In this document: positions 1 to 7,885 of the stretch, in pieces
How the letters are laid out: each line of letters starts with the position of its first letter
How positions within the stretch are numbered: the first letter of the stretch is position 1
Source of the DNA: Actinomycetes bacterium
Lineage (GTDB): Bacteria; Actinomycetota; Coriobacteriia; WRKU01; WQUG01
Direction: 5' to 3'
Length of the DNA: 32,057 bases
Assembly: GCA_031272275.1 (NCBI GenBank)
Contig: JAISUC010000024.1
Coordinates: forward strand, 1-32,057
Position numbers and translations under genes: made by a program
Notes under the pieces: generated by a model
The model's database searches: none
What the model was told of the DNA's origin: nothing
What the model saw: the letters and a program-made list of their open reading frames with translations, nothing else

Positions 1-21
1 CAATTGCGAGGATCCCTGTAG

Positions 22-97
22 GGGGGCACTCCGTGCCCCCGCGTGGCGACATCAGTCGCCACATAACAGGCCCCGTGGCGTGCTTTTCGCCGCGGGG
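22..97. terminator. Cluster of three GC-rich hairpins downstream of aguB
   Basis: Three stem-loops follow each other: 22-29 with 33-40 (8 bp), 43-50 with 55-62 (8 bp, loop of 4) and 71-80 with 88-97 (10 bp including one G-T pair). aguB ends at 123 on the minus strand, so its transcript runs into the 88-97/71-80 stem first. There is no U-tract, so this could be a weak terminator, an mRNA-stabilising structure or a repeat element. Confidence 0.4.
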
Positions 98-122
98 GCA
101 TCGGGGCGGCACGGACTGCGGG

Positions 123-998
123 CTATTCTGCGGTTTCGCCGTCCAGGGACAGCAGTTCCCGATACAGATCCGGGCGGCGATCGCGAAACACGCCCCAGGC
201 ATTGCGGGTGGCGTCAATCGCGTCCAAGTCAAAGGTCGCCGTCAGCACGCACTCGCTCTCGCGATCGGCCACCGCAACCACGGCCCCGTGTTCATCGGCG
301 ATAAACGAACTGCCATAAAAGGTAATCTGCCAGTCGTCTTCGACCTCGGTCCCCGTGCGATTGCTCGCAACGACCGGCACCAAGTTCGCCGCCGCATGTC
401 CGCGCATCACGGTCTGCCAGTGATCCCGACTGTCCAGCGCCGGGTTCAAAGGCTCGTCACCGATGGCGGTCGGATACAGCAGCAGCTCCGCCCCGCGCAG
501 CGCCATGATACGCGCGGCCTCGGGAAACCATTGGTCCCAGCACACCGCGCAGCCGATGCGTCCGTACGCGGTATCAAACACCTGAAACCCGGTGTCGCCG
601 GGGCTGAAATAGTATTTCTCGGAATAACCGGCACCGTCGGGAATATGCGATTTGCGATAAACGCCGCACAGCGTGCCATCCGCATCAATCACCGCCAGCG
701 AGTTATAGTGCGCTCGATTGCGCATCTCATAAAAGCTGATGGGGAGTACGACCCCGAGCTCTGCCGCAATTGCCGAGAAACGCTGTATCGCTTGATTTTC
801 CTCGACGGTGTCGGCCAGCGCATAGTATTCCGGCTTTTGCTTCTGGCAGAAATAGTTGTTCTCGAACAACTCCTGCAGCAAAATGATCTGCGCGCCCTGT
901 TCGGCTGCCGCACGCACCAAGGCTTCCGCCGCATCGCGATTGGCGTCTCCCCCTCCGCGCGATCGCATTTGCGTTGCCGCCACCGTTACCTTGCGCAT
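123..998 (-). CDS. aguB: N-carbamoylputrescine amidase
   Basis: Nitrilase-superfamily hydrolase of 291 residues. AguB converts N-carbamoylputrescine to putrescine, CO2 and ammonia, the last step of the agmatine route to polyamines, in the cytoplasm. The catalytic triad is visible: Glu43 in LLQELFENN, Lys116 in YRKSHIPDG and Cys153 in CAVCWDQWFPE. The CWDQWFPEAAR context and the DGAGYSEKYYFSPGDTGF stretch are typical of this subfamily. The ATG at 998 is preferred over the in-frame start at 1025 because a strong Shine-Dalgarno (gaggggag) lies about 10 bases upstream. No agmatine deiminase (aguA) is in the window. It follows ispE on the same strand, but 222 bases with a palindromic repeat separate them, so it may have its own promoter. 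The family call is firm; the exact substrate is inferred from motif similarity. Confidence 0.9.
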   Translation of the reverse strand: MRKVTVAATQMRSRGGGDANRDAAEALVRAAAEQGAQIILLQELFENNYFCQKQKPEYYALADTVEENQAIQRFSAIAAELGVVLPISFYEMRNRAHYNSLAVIDADGTLCGVYRKSHIPDGAGYSEKYYFSPGDTGFQVFDTAYGRIGCAVCWDQWFPEAARIMALRGAELLLYPTAIGDEPLNPALDSRDHWQTVMRGHAAANLVPVVASNRTGTEVEDDWQITFYGSSFIADEHGAVVAVADRESECVLTATFDLDAIDATRNAWGVFRDRRPDLYRELLSLDGETAE

Positions 999-1097
999 AA
1001 CTCGACACTCCCCTCTTTCAGCCACGGGTCAGTCACTCCCTGCTCATAATACCCGACTGCTGCTCCCGTGACGAGGCCCGCGTCACGAGAAACGTGT

Positions 1098-1165
1098 GAT
1101 TCGGCGACTGAAGTCGCCGCATGTATTGCCGCGGGCGGCACAGGACGCCGCCCTCGCAATGACGG
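1098..1165. repeat. Composite palindromic repeat element, copy A
   Basis: A hairpin (CGGCGAC/GTCGCCG) is followed by ATTGCCGC, a self-complementary core (GGGCGGC/GCCGCCC) and CTCGCAATGACGG. It ends in GGTATACCGACA, a tail also found at copy D near 26967. It fills most of the gap between ispE and aguB. Confidence 0.7.
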
Positions 1166-1220
1166 TGGGTATACCGACACGCGCCCAACCCCTCCGCCGT
1201 CGAATCACTGTCCGGGGGGC

Positions 1221-2147
1221 TCAGGCCAGCAGGCGGGTGGATGTGGCCCAATAGCCCTGTGCGGTCAGCTGTGCCGCCAGTGCGTCTGCCGATGCCGCAT
1301 CCCGCATGATTGCATAACAGCTGCTGCCCGAGCCGCTGATGTCGGCACCACAGACACCATCGTCTGCCCACAGACGTTCCAGCAATCGCCCGGTCGCGGG
1401 ACTGACCGCAACCGCTGCCGCGCGCAGGTTGTTGAACAAGCGATTACAGACCTCCCAGCGGACGTCCGATTGCGCATCGGACGTGTCCGTCCCGTCAAAC
1501 CCTGCCGCCGCAGCCGCGCGAATCGCGGCAACCAAGCCGCCGGCATCCTGTTCAGGTGCGGGGTCGGCGTCAAAGGCGCGATACACCATTCCGGTATCGC
1601 TGTGTGCCCCCGCAGGGAGCGCCACCACCACCGGCCACGCGGGCAGCGCGGGCAATACGTCCTGCAACACGTCACCGCGCCCCCCCATCAGGCTGATGCA
1701 GGTATCTGCCAGAAACACCGGCACGTCGCTGCCCAGTTCGGCCGCCAAGCGCACATGGCGCGGGTCGTGGACCGCAACCCCGAACCGGTCCGCCAGCGCA
1801 CGAATCGTTGCAGCCGCATTTGACGAACCACCCGCCAGGCCGGCACCGGCGGGAATGCGTTTTTCGATGTGGATGGACAGGCCACTGATGTCACGACCGT
1901 GCAGGCACGCCATACCCTGCGCGGCACGCCAGACCAGGTTCTGTTGCGGCGGAATTGCCAAATCGACCGAGGTGGAGAGCTCAAACTCCCCCGATTGAGA
2001 AGGTGAAAACACCAGCGTGTCCGCCAGTTCCAAGAGGCAGAACACGCTGGTCAGATTGTGGTAACCATCCGCACGGCGCGCGCCGACGGACAGACCCAAG
2101 TTCAGTTTCGCGGGGGATGCGACGCGGCTAGGCTGCACAGGCGGCAC
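1221..2147 (-). CDS. ispE: 4-diphosphocytidyl-2-C-methyl-D-erythritol kinase
   Basis: GHMP-family kinase of 308 residues that phosphorylates CDP-methylerythritol in the MEP pathway of isoprenoid synthesis (cytoplasm). The N-terminal PAKLNLGLSVGARRADGYHNL motif is characteristic. The ATP-binding loop PAGAGLAGGSSNAAA lies near residues 99-113, and the C-terminal GADISGSGSSCYAI matches the third GHMP motif. The start is GTG at 2147, 12 bases after the stop of the upstream Veg-like gene. There is no good Shine-Dalgarno, so translation may be coupled, and a second GTG three codons in is possible. The Veg-ispE order matches the veg-ispE neighbourhood known from Bacillus subtilis (where sspF lies between them). 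An in-frame Asp/Ser-rich insert (GFDGTDTSDAQSDVRW) in the C-terminal half is slightly unusual. Confidence 0.95.
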   Translation of the reverse strand: MPPVQPSRVASPAKLNLGLSVGARRADGYHNLTSVFCLLELADTLVFSPSQSGEFELSTSVDLAIPPQQNLVWRAAQGMACLHGRDISGLSIHIEKRIPAGAGLAGGSSNAAATIRALADRFGVAVHDPRHVRLAAELGSDVPVFLADTCISLMGGRGDVLQDVLPALPAWPVVVALPAGAHSDTGMVYRAFDADPAPEQDAGGLVAAIRAAAAAGFDGTDTSDAQSDVRWEVCNRLFNNLRAAAVAVSPATGRLLERLWADDGVCGADISGSGSSCYAIMRDAASADALAAQLTAQGYWATSTRLLA

Positions 2148-2158
2148 CGGCGGCGAGG

Positions 2159-2449
2159 CTAGGCCAGCAGTTCAATCCAAGGAAACAGTGGCTCTTTGCT
2201 GTCGGGGTGCAAGACCTCGACCGTGCCGGTCAGCACGTCGATGTACTGGTATGATGCGCGTGACCTGCGGTTACGCTTTTCGAAAACATCGAGGACAAAC
2301 AGTGCCGGGTGCGTCTGAGCGACCCGGCCGGTTCGTTCCAAGATTTTTGAACGCCCCATATTCGCGCGGACGCACACCAGCTCGCCCGCCATTTCCTCGA
2401 GCTGCGTTCGAATACGCTGAACGGCATGAACAGGTTTTAGCATTTCCAT
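2159..2449 (-). CDS. veg: Veg-family protein (DUF1021)
   Basis: Small protein of 96 residues resembling Veg of Firmicutes. The shared pattern is a basic central segment (VCVRANMGRSKILERTGRVAQTHP in two parts: VCVRANMGRSK and ILERTGRVAQTHP), then FVLDVF, then SYQYIDVLTGTVEVLHP, close to SYSYADVLTETVEL in Veg. Veg is a small beta-rich protein that stimulates biofilm gene expression in B. subtilis; its biochemical role is unclear. The start at ATG 2449 is chosen because family similarity begins there. A purine-rich GAAGGAAG lies 14-15 bases upstream, a long spacing. The open frame continues to 2623 but the extra residues look non-coding and overlap a promoter. It is followed after 9 bases of untranslated sequence by the ispE start region, so the two are probably one transcript. 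Confidence 0.8.
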   Translation of the reverse strand: MEMLKPVHAVQRIRTQLEEMAGELVCVRANMGRSKILERTGRVAQTHPALFVLDVFEKRNRRSRASYQYIDVLTGTVEVLHPDSKEPLFPWIELLA

Positions 2450-2504
2450 AATAATAGTGACGACTTCCTTCTGTAATCGCGTGAGTTGTAAAAGTTGTAG
2501 GAAC

Positions 2505-2534
2505 AGTATAGCAGCTTTGCAGGTGAATTGCCAG
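2505..2534 (-). promoter_or_regulatory. Candidate promoter for veg-ispE
   Basis: On the minus strand CTGGCA (2534-2529) and TATACT (2510-2505) are separated by 18 bases. They match 4/6 and 5/6 of the sigma-70 consensus. The -10 element lies about 55 bases upstream of the veg start. Confidence 0.45.
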
Positions 2535-2624
2535 AGGGGGCGCGGGATTGGTGCGAGAAAGCGGCGGTCTGTTTGTTTGCATATTCTCTGCATAAATTGG
2601 GCGTATTGGCTGATTTTATGCACG

Positions 2625-2640
2625 GGGGGAGTGCGTCCCC
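2625..2640 (+). repeat. 15-bp element GGGGGAGTGCGTCCC, copy 1
   Basis: An intergenic exact copy, followed by one extra C, between the divergent veg and arcC genes and 177 bases upstream of the arcC start. Confidence 0.75.
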
Positions 2641-2816
2641 GCGATTTTGTGGTATATGTGTGTGCAGGTGGGTGTGCGTGCTATCATCACAGCCGTCAAA
2701 GTAGTGACGGATTCATCAGTATCATTGCAGGTGTTACGGACAGGAGAGATGCGAACAGCCGCCGCGCCTGCAAACGGTCAGAACGTTATTCCATATCGAG
2801 GAAGGGAGCACGGACT

Positions 2817-3764
2817 ATGAGTCGTATCGTTGTCGCTTTGGGAGGAAATGCACTGGGTAACACGCCTGACGAGCAAAAGGTTGCCGTCAAGCACGCCGCA
2901 AAGGCGCTGGTCCCGCTGATTTTGGAGGGCCACAACCTGGTCATCTGTCACGGAAACGGGCCGCAGGTCGGGATGATCAACCTGGCCTTTTCGACGGCGT
3001 CGGACGCCGGGGTCGTGCCCCGGATGCCGTTTGCGGAGTGCGCCGCAATGAGTCAGGGCTATATCGGCTATCACCTGCAGAATGAAATCGACGCCGAAAT
3101 CGAGGCAAACGGGATGAAGGGAATTCCGGTCATCACGATGCTGACGCAAACCATCGTGGATGAAAACGATCCGGCTTTCCAAAACCCGACCAAACCCATC
3201 GGGTCGTTTTACGATGAGGAAACGGCGCGCAAGTTGATGGCCGAAACCGGAGACACCTATGTCGAGGACGCCGGACGCGGTTGGCGCAAGGTCGTGCCGT
3301 CGCCCAAACCGATCGGCATCTATGAGACCATCAGCCTGCGCACGCTGTTTTATGCGCGCGAGGTCATTATCGCCGGCGGCGGCGGCGGGATTCCCATCGT
3401 CAAGCGCGAGCACGGATACGAGGGTGTCGACGCGGTTATCGACAAGGACTTTGCGGCGGCAAAGCTGGCGGAACTGATTGACGCCGATTACTTTTTCATT
3501 CTGACTGCGGTTGAAAAGGTCGCCGTGAACTTCGGTAAGCCCGATCAAAAGGACTTGGACGAGCTGTCCATCGAGGACGCCGAGCGCTACATCGCCGAGG
3601 GGCAGTTCGCGCCGGGATCCATGCTGCCGAAGGTGCAGGCCGCGATGAGCTATGCCCAGGCAAAGCCCGGTCGTGCCGCCGTCATCACGTCGCTGGAGCG
3701 TGCGCAGGAAGCGCTGCGCGGTCAGACCGGAACGAAAGTGGTGTGCCCGAACTGCGGGATTTAG
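2817..3764 (+). CDS. arcC: Carbamate kinase
   Basis: Amino-acid-kinase-fold enzyme of 315 residues, normal length for the family. Carbamate kinase makes ATP and carbamate from carbamoyl phosphate and ADP, the energy-yielding step of arginine, agmatine or citrulline fermentation. Seen in the sequence: VVALGGNALG at 5-14, VICHGNGPQVG near 45-55, PMPFAECAAMSQGYIGYHLQ-type segment (split as MPFAECAAMSQ and GYIGYHLQNE), and VIAGGGGGIPIV near 183-194. The ATG at 2817 has a clear Shine-Dalgarno (gaggaaggga); the open frame extends upstream to 2457 but without family similarity. It is monocistronic here and convergent with the adenylation-enzyme operon. No arginine deiminase or carbamoyltransferase is visible nearby, although aguB and rocD elsewhere in the window suggest active arginine/ornithine/polyamine metabolism. 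Confidence 0.96.
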   Translation: MSRIVVALGGNALGNTPDEQKVAVKHAAKALVPLILEGHNLVICHGNGPQVGMINLAFSTASDAGVVPRMPFAECAAMSQGYIGYHLQNEIDAEIEANGMKGIPVITMLTQTIVDENDPAFQNPTKPIGSFYDEETARKLMAETGDTYVEDAGRGWRKVVPSPKPIGIYETISLRTLFYAREVIIAGGGGGIPIVKREHGYEGVDAVIDKDFAAAKLAELIDADYFFILTAVEKVAVNFGKPDQKDLDELSIEDAERYIAEGQFAPGSMLPKVQAAMSYAQAKPGRAAVITSLERAQEALRGQTGTKVVCPNCGI

Positions 3765-3780
3765 CAGCCGGGAGTATGTC

Positions 3781-3808
3781 GCGGGGGCGGGCATTTGCCC
3801 GCCCCCGC
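3781..3808. terminator. Bidirectional hairpin between convergent genes
   Basis: A perfect 12-bp GC stem (3781-3792 with 3797-3808) closes the loop ATTT. It lies 16 bases after the arcC stop, between arcC and the convergent adenylation-enzyme gene. It is followed by GTTATTGT on the plus strand, a poor U-tract, so termination would rest mainly on the very stable stem. Confidence 0.6.
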
Positions 3809-3837
3809 GTTATTGTCCCGTGCTGCGCACGGGTGCT

Positions 3838-3900
3838 GTAATCCGGCGACTGTCGTCCCCGGTGGATTGCCGCGGCGGCTACGCCGCCTCGCAATGACGG
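3838..3900. repeat. Composite palindromic repeat element, copy B
   Basis: Contains ATCCGGCGACTGTCG, then GGTGGATTGCCGC, the core GGCGGC-TAC-GCCGCC and CTCGCAATGACGG. It shares flanks with copies A, D, F, G and H but has its own core stem. Confidence 0.75.
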
Positions 3901-3942
3901 TGGTGGGGTGCTACCGGCACCTTCGAATCAATGGCAGTGGTG

Positions 3943-5649
3943 TTAGACCAGGTTGTAGTGGGTGCGTAGCTGCATGCGGTCAATTTTGCCGCTGGGGGTC
4001 AGCGGGAACGCATCCAGTACCTCGATGCGCGCAGGCAGCATATAGTCGGGGATCAGCTGTTTCAGCTGTTGGTTGACGCGGCGCAGGCGCAGCGCATCCG
4101 AAAGCGCGCCGGCGGCAGGCTGCACGAACAGCACGATCTGTTCTGCGGGCGGCGGGTCGAACAGCACGCAGACGTTGTCGGCGCAATCCAGCGTGGACGC
4201 GGCACGCTCGACCTCGCCCAGCTCGACGCGGTTACCCTTGACCTTGACCTGGCTGTCACGCCTGCCCTTCACATACAGCAAGCCGTCCGCATCGATGTAG
4301 CCCAGATCCCCCGTGCGATACCAGCGAACCGGGCCGCCGACGCCGTCACCGTCGGGCCGCTCGAAAAACGCAGCCCGTGTCAAATCGTCGCGCGCCCAGT
4401 AGCCTGCAGCCAGACCGGTTCCCGACACGCAGATCTCGCCCAGCTGACCGGCTGCGACGGGGACGCAGCGACCCTCGTCCGCCGATTCGTCAACGTCGGC
4501 CGCATTCGAGGCTGCACCCGCGGCACCCGCCGTATCCAGCACGCAGACCGCCATTCCGGCGCGCGCCTGTCCCGCCGGCAGCGGCTCGCTGTCCGCGAAA
4601 TCGCGCGTGATGGCGTACCAACAACAGGCATCGGCCGATTCGGTCATACCGTACAGGTTCGCAAATTGCACGTCGGGCAGCGCGCGGCGCCAGACATTCA
4701 GGTAGGCATTCGACAGAATCTCGCCGCAAAAGTTCACGTGGCGCAAACGCGGCAAGCGAACCGTGTCCAAAACGCCCGAGTTCGCGATGTTTTTCATCAC
4801 GGTCGGCACCCAGAAAATATCGGTGACGCCGGCATCGGCCAGATACGCCGGTAGTTTGCTGGGAAAGGTGTACAGCACCGTCGGCACCAACACACAGGTG
4901 GCGCCCGAACTCAGCGTCCCATAGATGTCAAACAGCGAATTCGCGAAATAAAACGCCGCCTGGTTTCCCAGCACGGACGTCGCGTCAAACCCGAAGGTGT
5001 CCGCCACCCAGCGCCCGTAATCACAGACGGCCGCGTGCGTGACCGCAACCCCTTTGGGCACGCCGGTGCTGCCGGACGTGAACATGATGTATGCGGTGTC
5101 ATCGGGTGCGGGCAGCCGCGCGGGTTCTGCGGCAAGCTTTGCGGTGACCGACGGACCCGGAACCAGCAGTCGCGTAACATCGATCAGGTCCAATCGGGGG
5201 AGTACGTCCCGCAGTTCATCACTGCCGGTCAGGCGCTCGCAGCCCGCAGTATCACTGAGCACCGTGCAGTCCCCCAGCGTTTCCAGAATCGCCGCCAGCC
5301 GCGCCGGCGGGGTTTTATCATCCAGCGGCACGTAGGGACGCGCCGCATAGGCAGCCCCCAGATAGACCGCAACGGTCGACGGCGCTTTGGGCAGCAGGAC
5401 CGCCACCGGGGTGGTCGGTCCTTCCAACCGGTCCGCCACACCTCGTGCCATCGCACGCAGGTCGGCAAAAGTCAGCGCCATGTCTTCATCACGAAACGCC
5501 ACCCGGTCCGCAAAAGATGCGGCGGCGCGGTCCACCAGCGCCGGGATGGTCCCGGCGGCACGTTCAGGGCTGTCCGCAGGACGCGCAGACGACGGGACGC
5601 ACTCCCCCGCCTTGCCTTTGTCACGATTGTCGTCGACAGGCGCGCTCAC
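3943..5649 (-). CDS. Stand-alone adenylation-domain enzyme (acyl/aminoacyl-AMP ligase)
   Basis: ANL-superfamily adenylating enzyme of 568 residues resembling free-standing NRPS A domains and DltA. Visible core motifs: TSGSTGVPKG (191-200), LYGMTES (332-338), YRTGDLG (444-450), the GRRDSQVKVKGNRVELGEVE region (462-481) and PSGKIDR with the C-terminal lysine at 555. It should activate a carboxylic acid as its AMP ester; no carrier-protein domain follows and none is in the window. In the A4 region the usual FDxS reads FANS (235-238), so the aspartate that holds the alpha-amino group of amino acids is missing; this points to a non-standard substrate. The GTG start overlaps the upstream dehydrogenase stop by 4 bases (GTGA), so translation is coupled. 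Two copies of the 15-bp repeat lie inside the gene, encoding GECVPS (15-20) and RDVLPR (147-152). The family is certain, the substrate unknown. Confidence 0.85.
   Translation of the reverse strand: MSAPVDDNRDKGKAGECVPSSARPADSPERAAGTIPALVDRAAASFADRVAFRDEDMALTFADLRAMARGVADRLEGPTTPVAVLLPKAPSTVAVYLGAAYAARPYVPLDDKTPPARLAAILETLGDCTVLSDTAGCERLTGSDELRDVLPRLDLIDVTRLLVPGPSVTAKLAAEPARLPAPDDTAYIMFTSGSTGVPKGVAVTHAAVCDYGRWVADTFGFDATSVLGNQAAFYFANSLFDIYGTLSSGATCVLVPTVLYTFPSKLPAYLADAGVTDIFWVPTVMKNIANSGVLDTVRLPRLRHVNFCGEILSNAYLNVWRRALPDVQFANLYGMTESADACCWYAITRDFADSEPLPAGQARAGMAVCVLDTAGAAGAASNAADVDESADEGRCVPVAAGQLGEICVSGTGLAAGYWARDDLTRAAFFERPDGDGVGGPVRWYRTGDLGYIDADGLLYVKGRRDSQVKVKGNRVELGEVERAASTLDCADNVCVLFDPPPAEQIVLFVQPAAGALSDALRLRRVNQQLKQLIPDYMLPARIEVLDAFPLTPSGKIDRMQLRTHYNLV
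5196..5210 (+). repeat. 15-bp element GGGGGAGTACGTCCC, inside the adenylation gene
   Basis: A one-base variant, antisense to the gene. In the gene's frame it encodes RDVLPR in a loop region of the N-terminal domain. Confidence 0.65.
5594..5608 (-). repeat. 15-bp element GGGGGAGTGCGTCCC, inside the adenylation gene
   Basis: An exact copy in sense orientation near the 5' end of the gene. It encodes ECVPS in an N-terminal extension that precedes the conserved domain, so it looks like tolerated extra sequence. Confidence 0.7.
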
Positions 5650-7004
5650 AGCTTGATGATGTGTGCGCCGGCGTCGGGCGCGAAGACGTTGCGCGTGTCC
5701 AGCACCAGTTTTGCCTCGCGCGCGACCATGGCGTAATCCACGTTCGAGTGCGCCGTCAGTACCAGCACGACGTCGGCTGCGCGGACCTCGTCTGCGGTCA
5801 GCGCCACCGGCTCGACCGATTCGCCGTCTTGGATGTAGCGCGACACGTAGGGGTCATGGAACACGATGACCGGGTCTTTTTGTTTCAGCAGCGTGATCAC
5901 CTTGATGGCGGGTGATTCGCGCATGTCGTCGATGTCGGGTTTGTACGCCACGCCCAGCACCAGCACGCGCGCGCCGCGCAGGGCCTTTCCCTGCGTGTTC
6001 AGCGCACTCATGACGCGGTCGACCACGTAATAGGGCATATTTTCGTTCACGCGCCCGGACAGTTCGATGAACTCCGTGCGGAAATCGAACTCGCGCGCCT
6101 TCCACGACAGATAGAACGGGTCCAGCGGGATGCAGTGCCCGCCCAGCCCCGGTCCCGGGTAAAACGGCATGAAGCCGAAGGGCTTCGTTTTTGCGGCGTC
6201 GATGACCTCCCACAGATCGATTTGCATGCGCTCGCACAGCTGCAACAGCTCGTTTACCAGCGCGATGTTTACGCAGCGGAAGATGTTTTCCAGCAGTTTG
6301 GACATCTCGGCCGCACGCGTCGACGACACCGGCACGATTTGCTCCAGAAAGCGTTCGTAAAACAGCCGCGCCAGTTCGGTGCAACGCGGCGTGACGCCGC
6401 CGACGACTTTCGGTGTGTTTTTGGTCTGCCAGGTGGTGTTTCCCGGGTCGACGCGTTCGGGGCTGAACGCCAAAAACAGGTTTTCCCCGACACGCAGGGG
6501 CAGTGCGCCCTGCGCCGCCGTGTTTTCGGTACCGCCTGCCTGGAGCAGCGGCAACAAGACCTCTTCAGTCGTGCCCGGATAGGTCGTCGATTCCAGCGTG
6601 ACCAGGGTATCGGGCGACAGGTGCGGCGCAATCGATTCGGTCGCCGCCACCATATAGCTGACGTCGGGTTCCTTCATCGCATCCAGCGGCGTCGGCACGC
6701 AGATGGCGATACAGTCACATTCGGCGGCTCGGCTGAAATCACAGGTCGCCTGAATCAGGCCGGCATCCACCAACGGGGACAGTTCGGCGGACGGCACGTC
6801 GGCGATGTAGCTGCGCCCGGCGTTGACCTCGTCGGCGCGGTTTTGCAGCACCTCGAACCCGATGGCGCGGTTTCCCGCCTTTGCCATCTCGACTGCCAGG
6901 GGCAAGCCCACATAGCCCAATCCGACCACACCGAATACGGCGGTCCCTTCGCGCAGTTTCCGTTCCAAGCCTGCGCCTGCGACCGTGTCTTTACCTGAGC
7001 TCAT
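5646..7004 (-). CDS. Nucleotide-sugar 6-dehydrogenase (UDP-GlcNAc/WbpA-like)
   Basis: UDP-glucose/GDP-mannose dehydrogenase family protein of 452 residues. It oxidises the C6 hydroxyl of a UDP-hexose to the uronate with 2 NAD+, supplying acidic sugars for surface polysaccharides. The Rossmann motif GVVGLGYVGLPLA is at 25-37 and the catalytic cysteine is Cys291 in GPGLGGHCIPLDPFYLSWKA. ENIFRCVNIALVNEL (239-253) is the central dimer segment and VLGVAYKPDIDDMRESPA the third domain. The FYPGPGLGGHCIPLDP context and the long form (about 450 residues) fit the UDP-N-acetylglucosamine dehydrogenase branch (WbpA) better than UDP-glucose dehydrogenase, but the substrate is inferred. The ATG overlaps the galU stop by 4 bases (ATGA) with a good Shine-Dalgarno (gaaagga), so it is co-translated with galU and followed by the adenylation enzyme. 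Confidence 0.9.
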   Translation of the reverse strand: MSSGKDTVAGAGLERKLREGTAVFGVVGLGYVGLPLAVEMAKAGNRAIGFEVLQNRADEVNAGRSYIADVPSAELSPLVDAGLIQATCDFSRAAECDCIAICVPTPLDAMKEPDVSYMVAATESIAPHLSPDTLVTLESTTYPGTTEEVLLPLLQAGGTENTAAQGALPLRVGENLFLAFSPERVDPGNTTWQTKNTPKVVGGVTPRCTELARLFYERFLEQIVPVSSTRAAEMSKLLENIFRCVNIALVNELLQLCERMQIDLWEVIDAAKTKPFGFMPFYPGPGLGGHCIPLDPFYLSWKAREFDFRTEFIELSGRVNENMPYYVVDRVMSALNTQGKALRGARVLVLGVAYKPDIDDMRESPAIKVITLLKQKDPVIVFHDPYVSRYIQDGESVEPVALTADEVRAADVVLVLTAHSNVDYAMVAREAKLVLDTRNVFAPDAGAHIIKL

Positions 7005-7885
7005 ATCAGTCCTTTCAACAATTCCCGTAACTCGTCGGCGTAACGTTCGTCACGCAATGCCAGCTGAATATTGGCCTCCAACCATGCCAGCACATTGCCC
7101 GTGTCGAATGCGCTGCGGGCGGGTACCTCGACCGCATACAGTTCCTCGTGTTCCAGCAACGCGACCAGCGCATCGGTCAGCTGAATCTCGCCGCCGGCGC
7201 CGGGGGCGGTATCGGCCAACAGCTCCATGACGCGCGGCGTCAACAGGTAACGCCCGATAATGGCCAAGTCCCCCGGGGCGTCTGCCGGATCCGGTTTTTC
7301 AACCAGTTCGTCGACGCGCCAGACACCGTCACGGTTCGGAACACGCAGCCCTCCGATGATACCGTATCGGCTGACCAACACGCGCGGGACACGTTCGACG
7401 GCAATGACACTGGCACCCGTTTCCGCGTGCACGGCTGCCAGCCGGGGCAAAATACCGTGGTCGGGCACAATCACGTCACCCAACGCGACATAGAATGCCT
7501 GGTCTGCGGTAAAGGGTGCCCCACAGGCGATGGCATGTCCCAGACCTTTCGGGGTCTTTTGCCGGACGTAGAACAGCTGCGCCATGTGGGCGATGCTGCG
7601 GACCAGGTCGAGTTTTTCGGCGGCGGTGGCGCTGCCGGCATCTGCGGACAGTTCCAGAATCTGTTCCAGTTCAACCGACCGGTCGAAGTGGTCTTCCAGC
7701 ACGCGTTTACCGCGCCCGGTGACCAGCAGGATCTGGGTCGCACCGGCGTCGGTGGCTTCCTCGATCACGTACTGCATGATGGGCTTGTCGACCACGGGCA
7801 GCATTTCTTTGGGCTGGGCTTTGGTGACCGGCAAAAAGCGCGTCCCCATGCCGGCTGCAGGGATGATGGCTTTGATAACCGTCAT
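7001..7885 (-). CDS. galU: UTP-glucose-1-phosphate uridylyltransferase
   Basis: Nucleotidyltransferase of 294 residues that makes UDP-glucose from UTP and glucose 1-phosphate for cell-envelope and storage glycans. Visible: the nucleotide-binding N-terminus [24 protein letters not shown] (two parts: [13 protein letters not shown] and [16 protein letters not shown]), the [16 protein letters not shown] segment, and [11 protein letters not shown] in the active-site region. Length and motifs are normal for bacterial GalU. The ATG overlaps the hemL stop by 4 bases and its own stop overlaps the next dehydrogenase start by 4, so it is the second gene of a four-gene coupled operon. It may feed UDP-sugar to the dehydrogenase behind it. 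Confidence 0.95.
   Translation of the reverse strand: MTVIKAIIPAAGMGTRFLPVTKAQPKEMLPVVDKPIMQYVIEEATDAGATQILLVTGRGKRVLEDHFDRSVELEQILELSADAGSATAAEKLDLVRSIAHMAQLFYVRQKTPKGLGHAIACGAPFTADQAFYVALGDVIVPDHGILPRLAAVHAETGASVIAVERVPRVLVSRYGIIGGLRVPNRDGVWRVDELVEKPDPADAPGDLAIIGRYLLTPRVMELLADTAPGAGGEIQLTDALVALLEHEELYAVEVPARSAFDTGNVLAWLEANIQLALRDERYADELRELLKGLI

Noticed and set aside
738..755. GGGGAGTACGACCCC inside aguB
   Set aside because: Resembles the 15-bp element but differs in several positions, and encodes the normal family sequence.
33..1049. Long plus-strand open frame of 338 codons opposite aguB
   Set aside because: It is an Arg/His/Gln-rich antisense shadow of aguB without any recognisable domain; aguB has a complete catalytic triad.
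2640..2816. arcC promoter
   Set aside because: TATCAT near 2690 could be a -10 element, but no fitting -35 was found; too weak to list.
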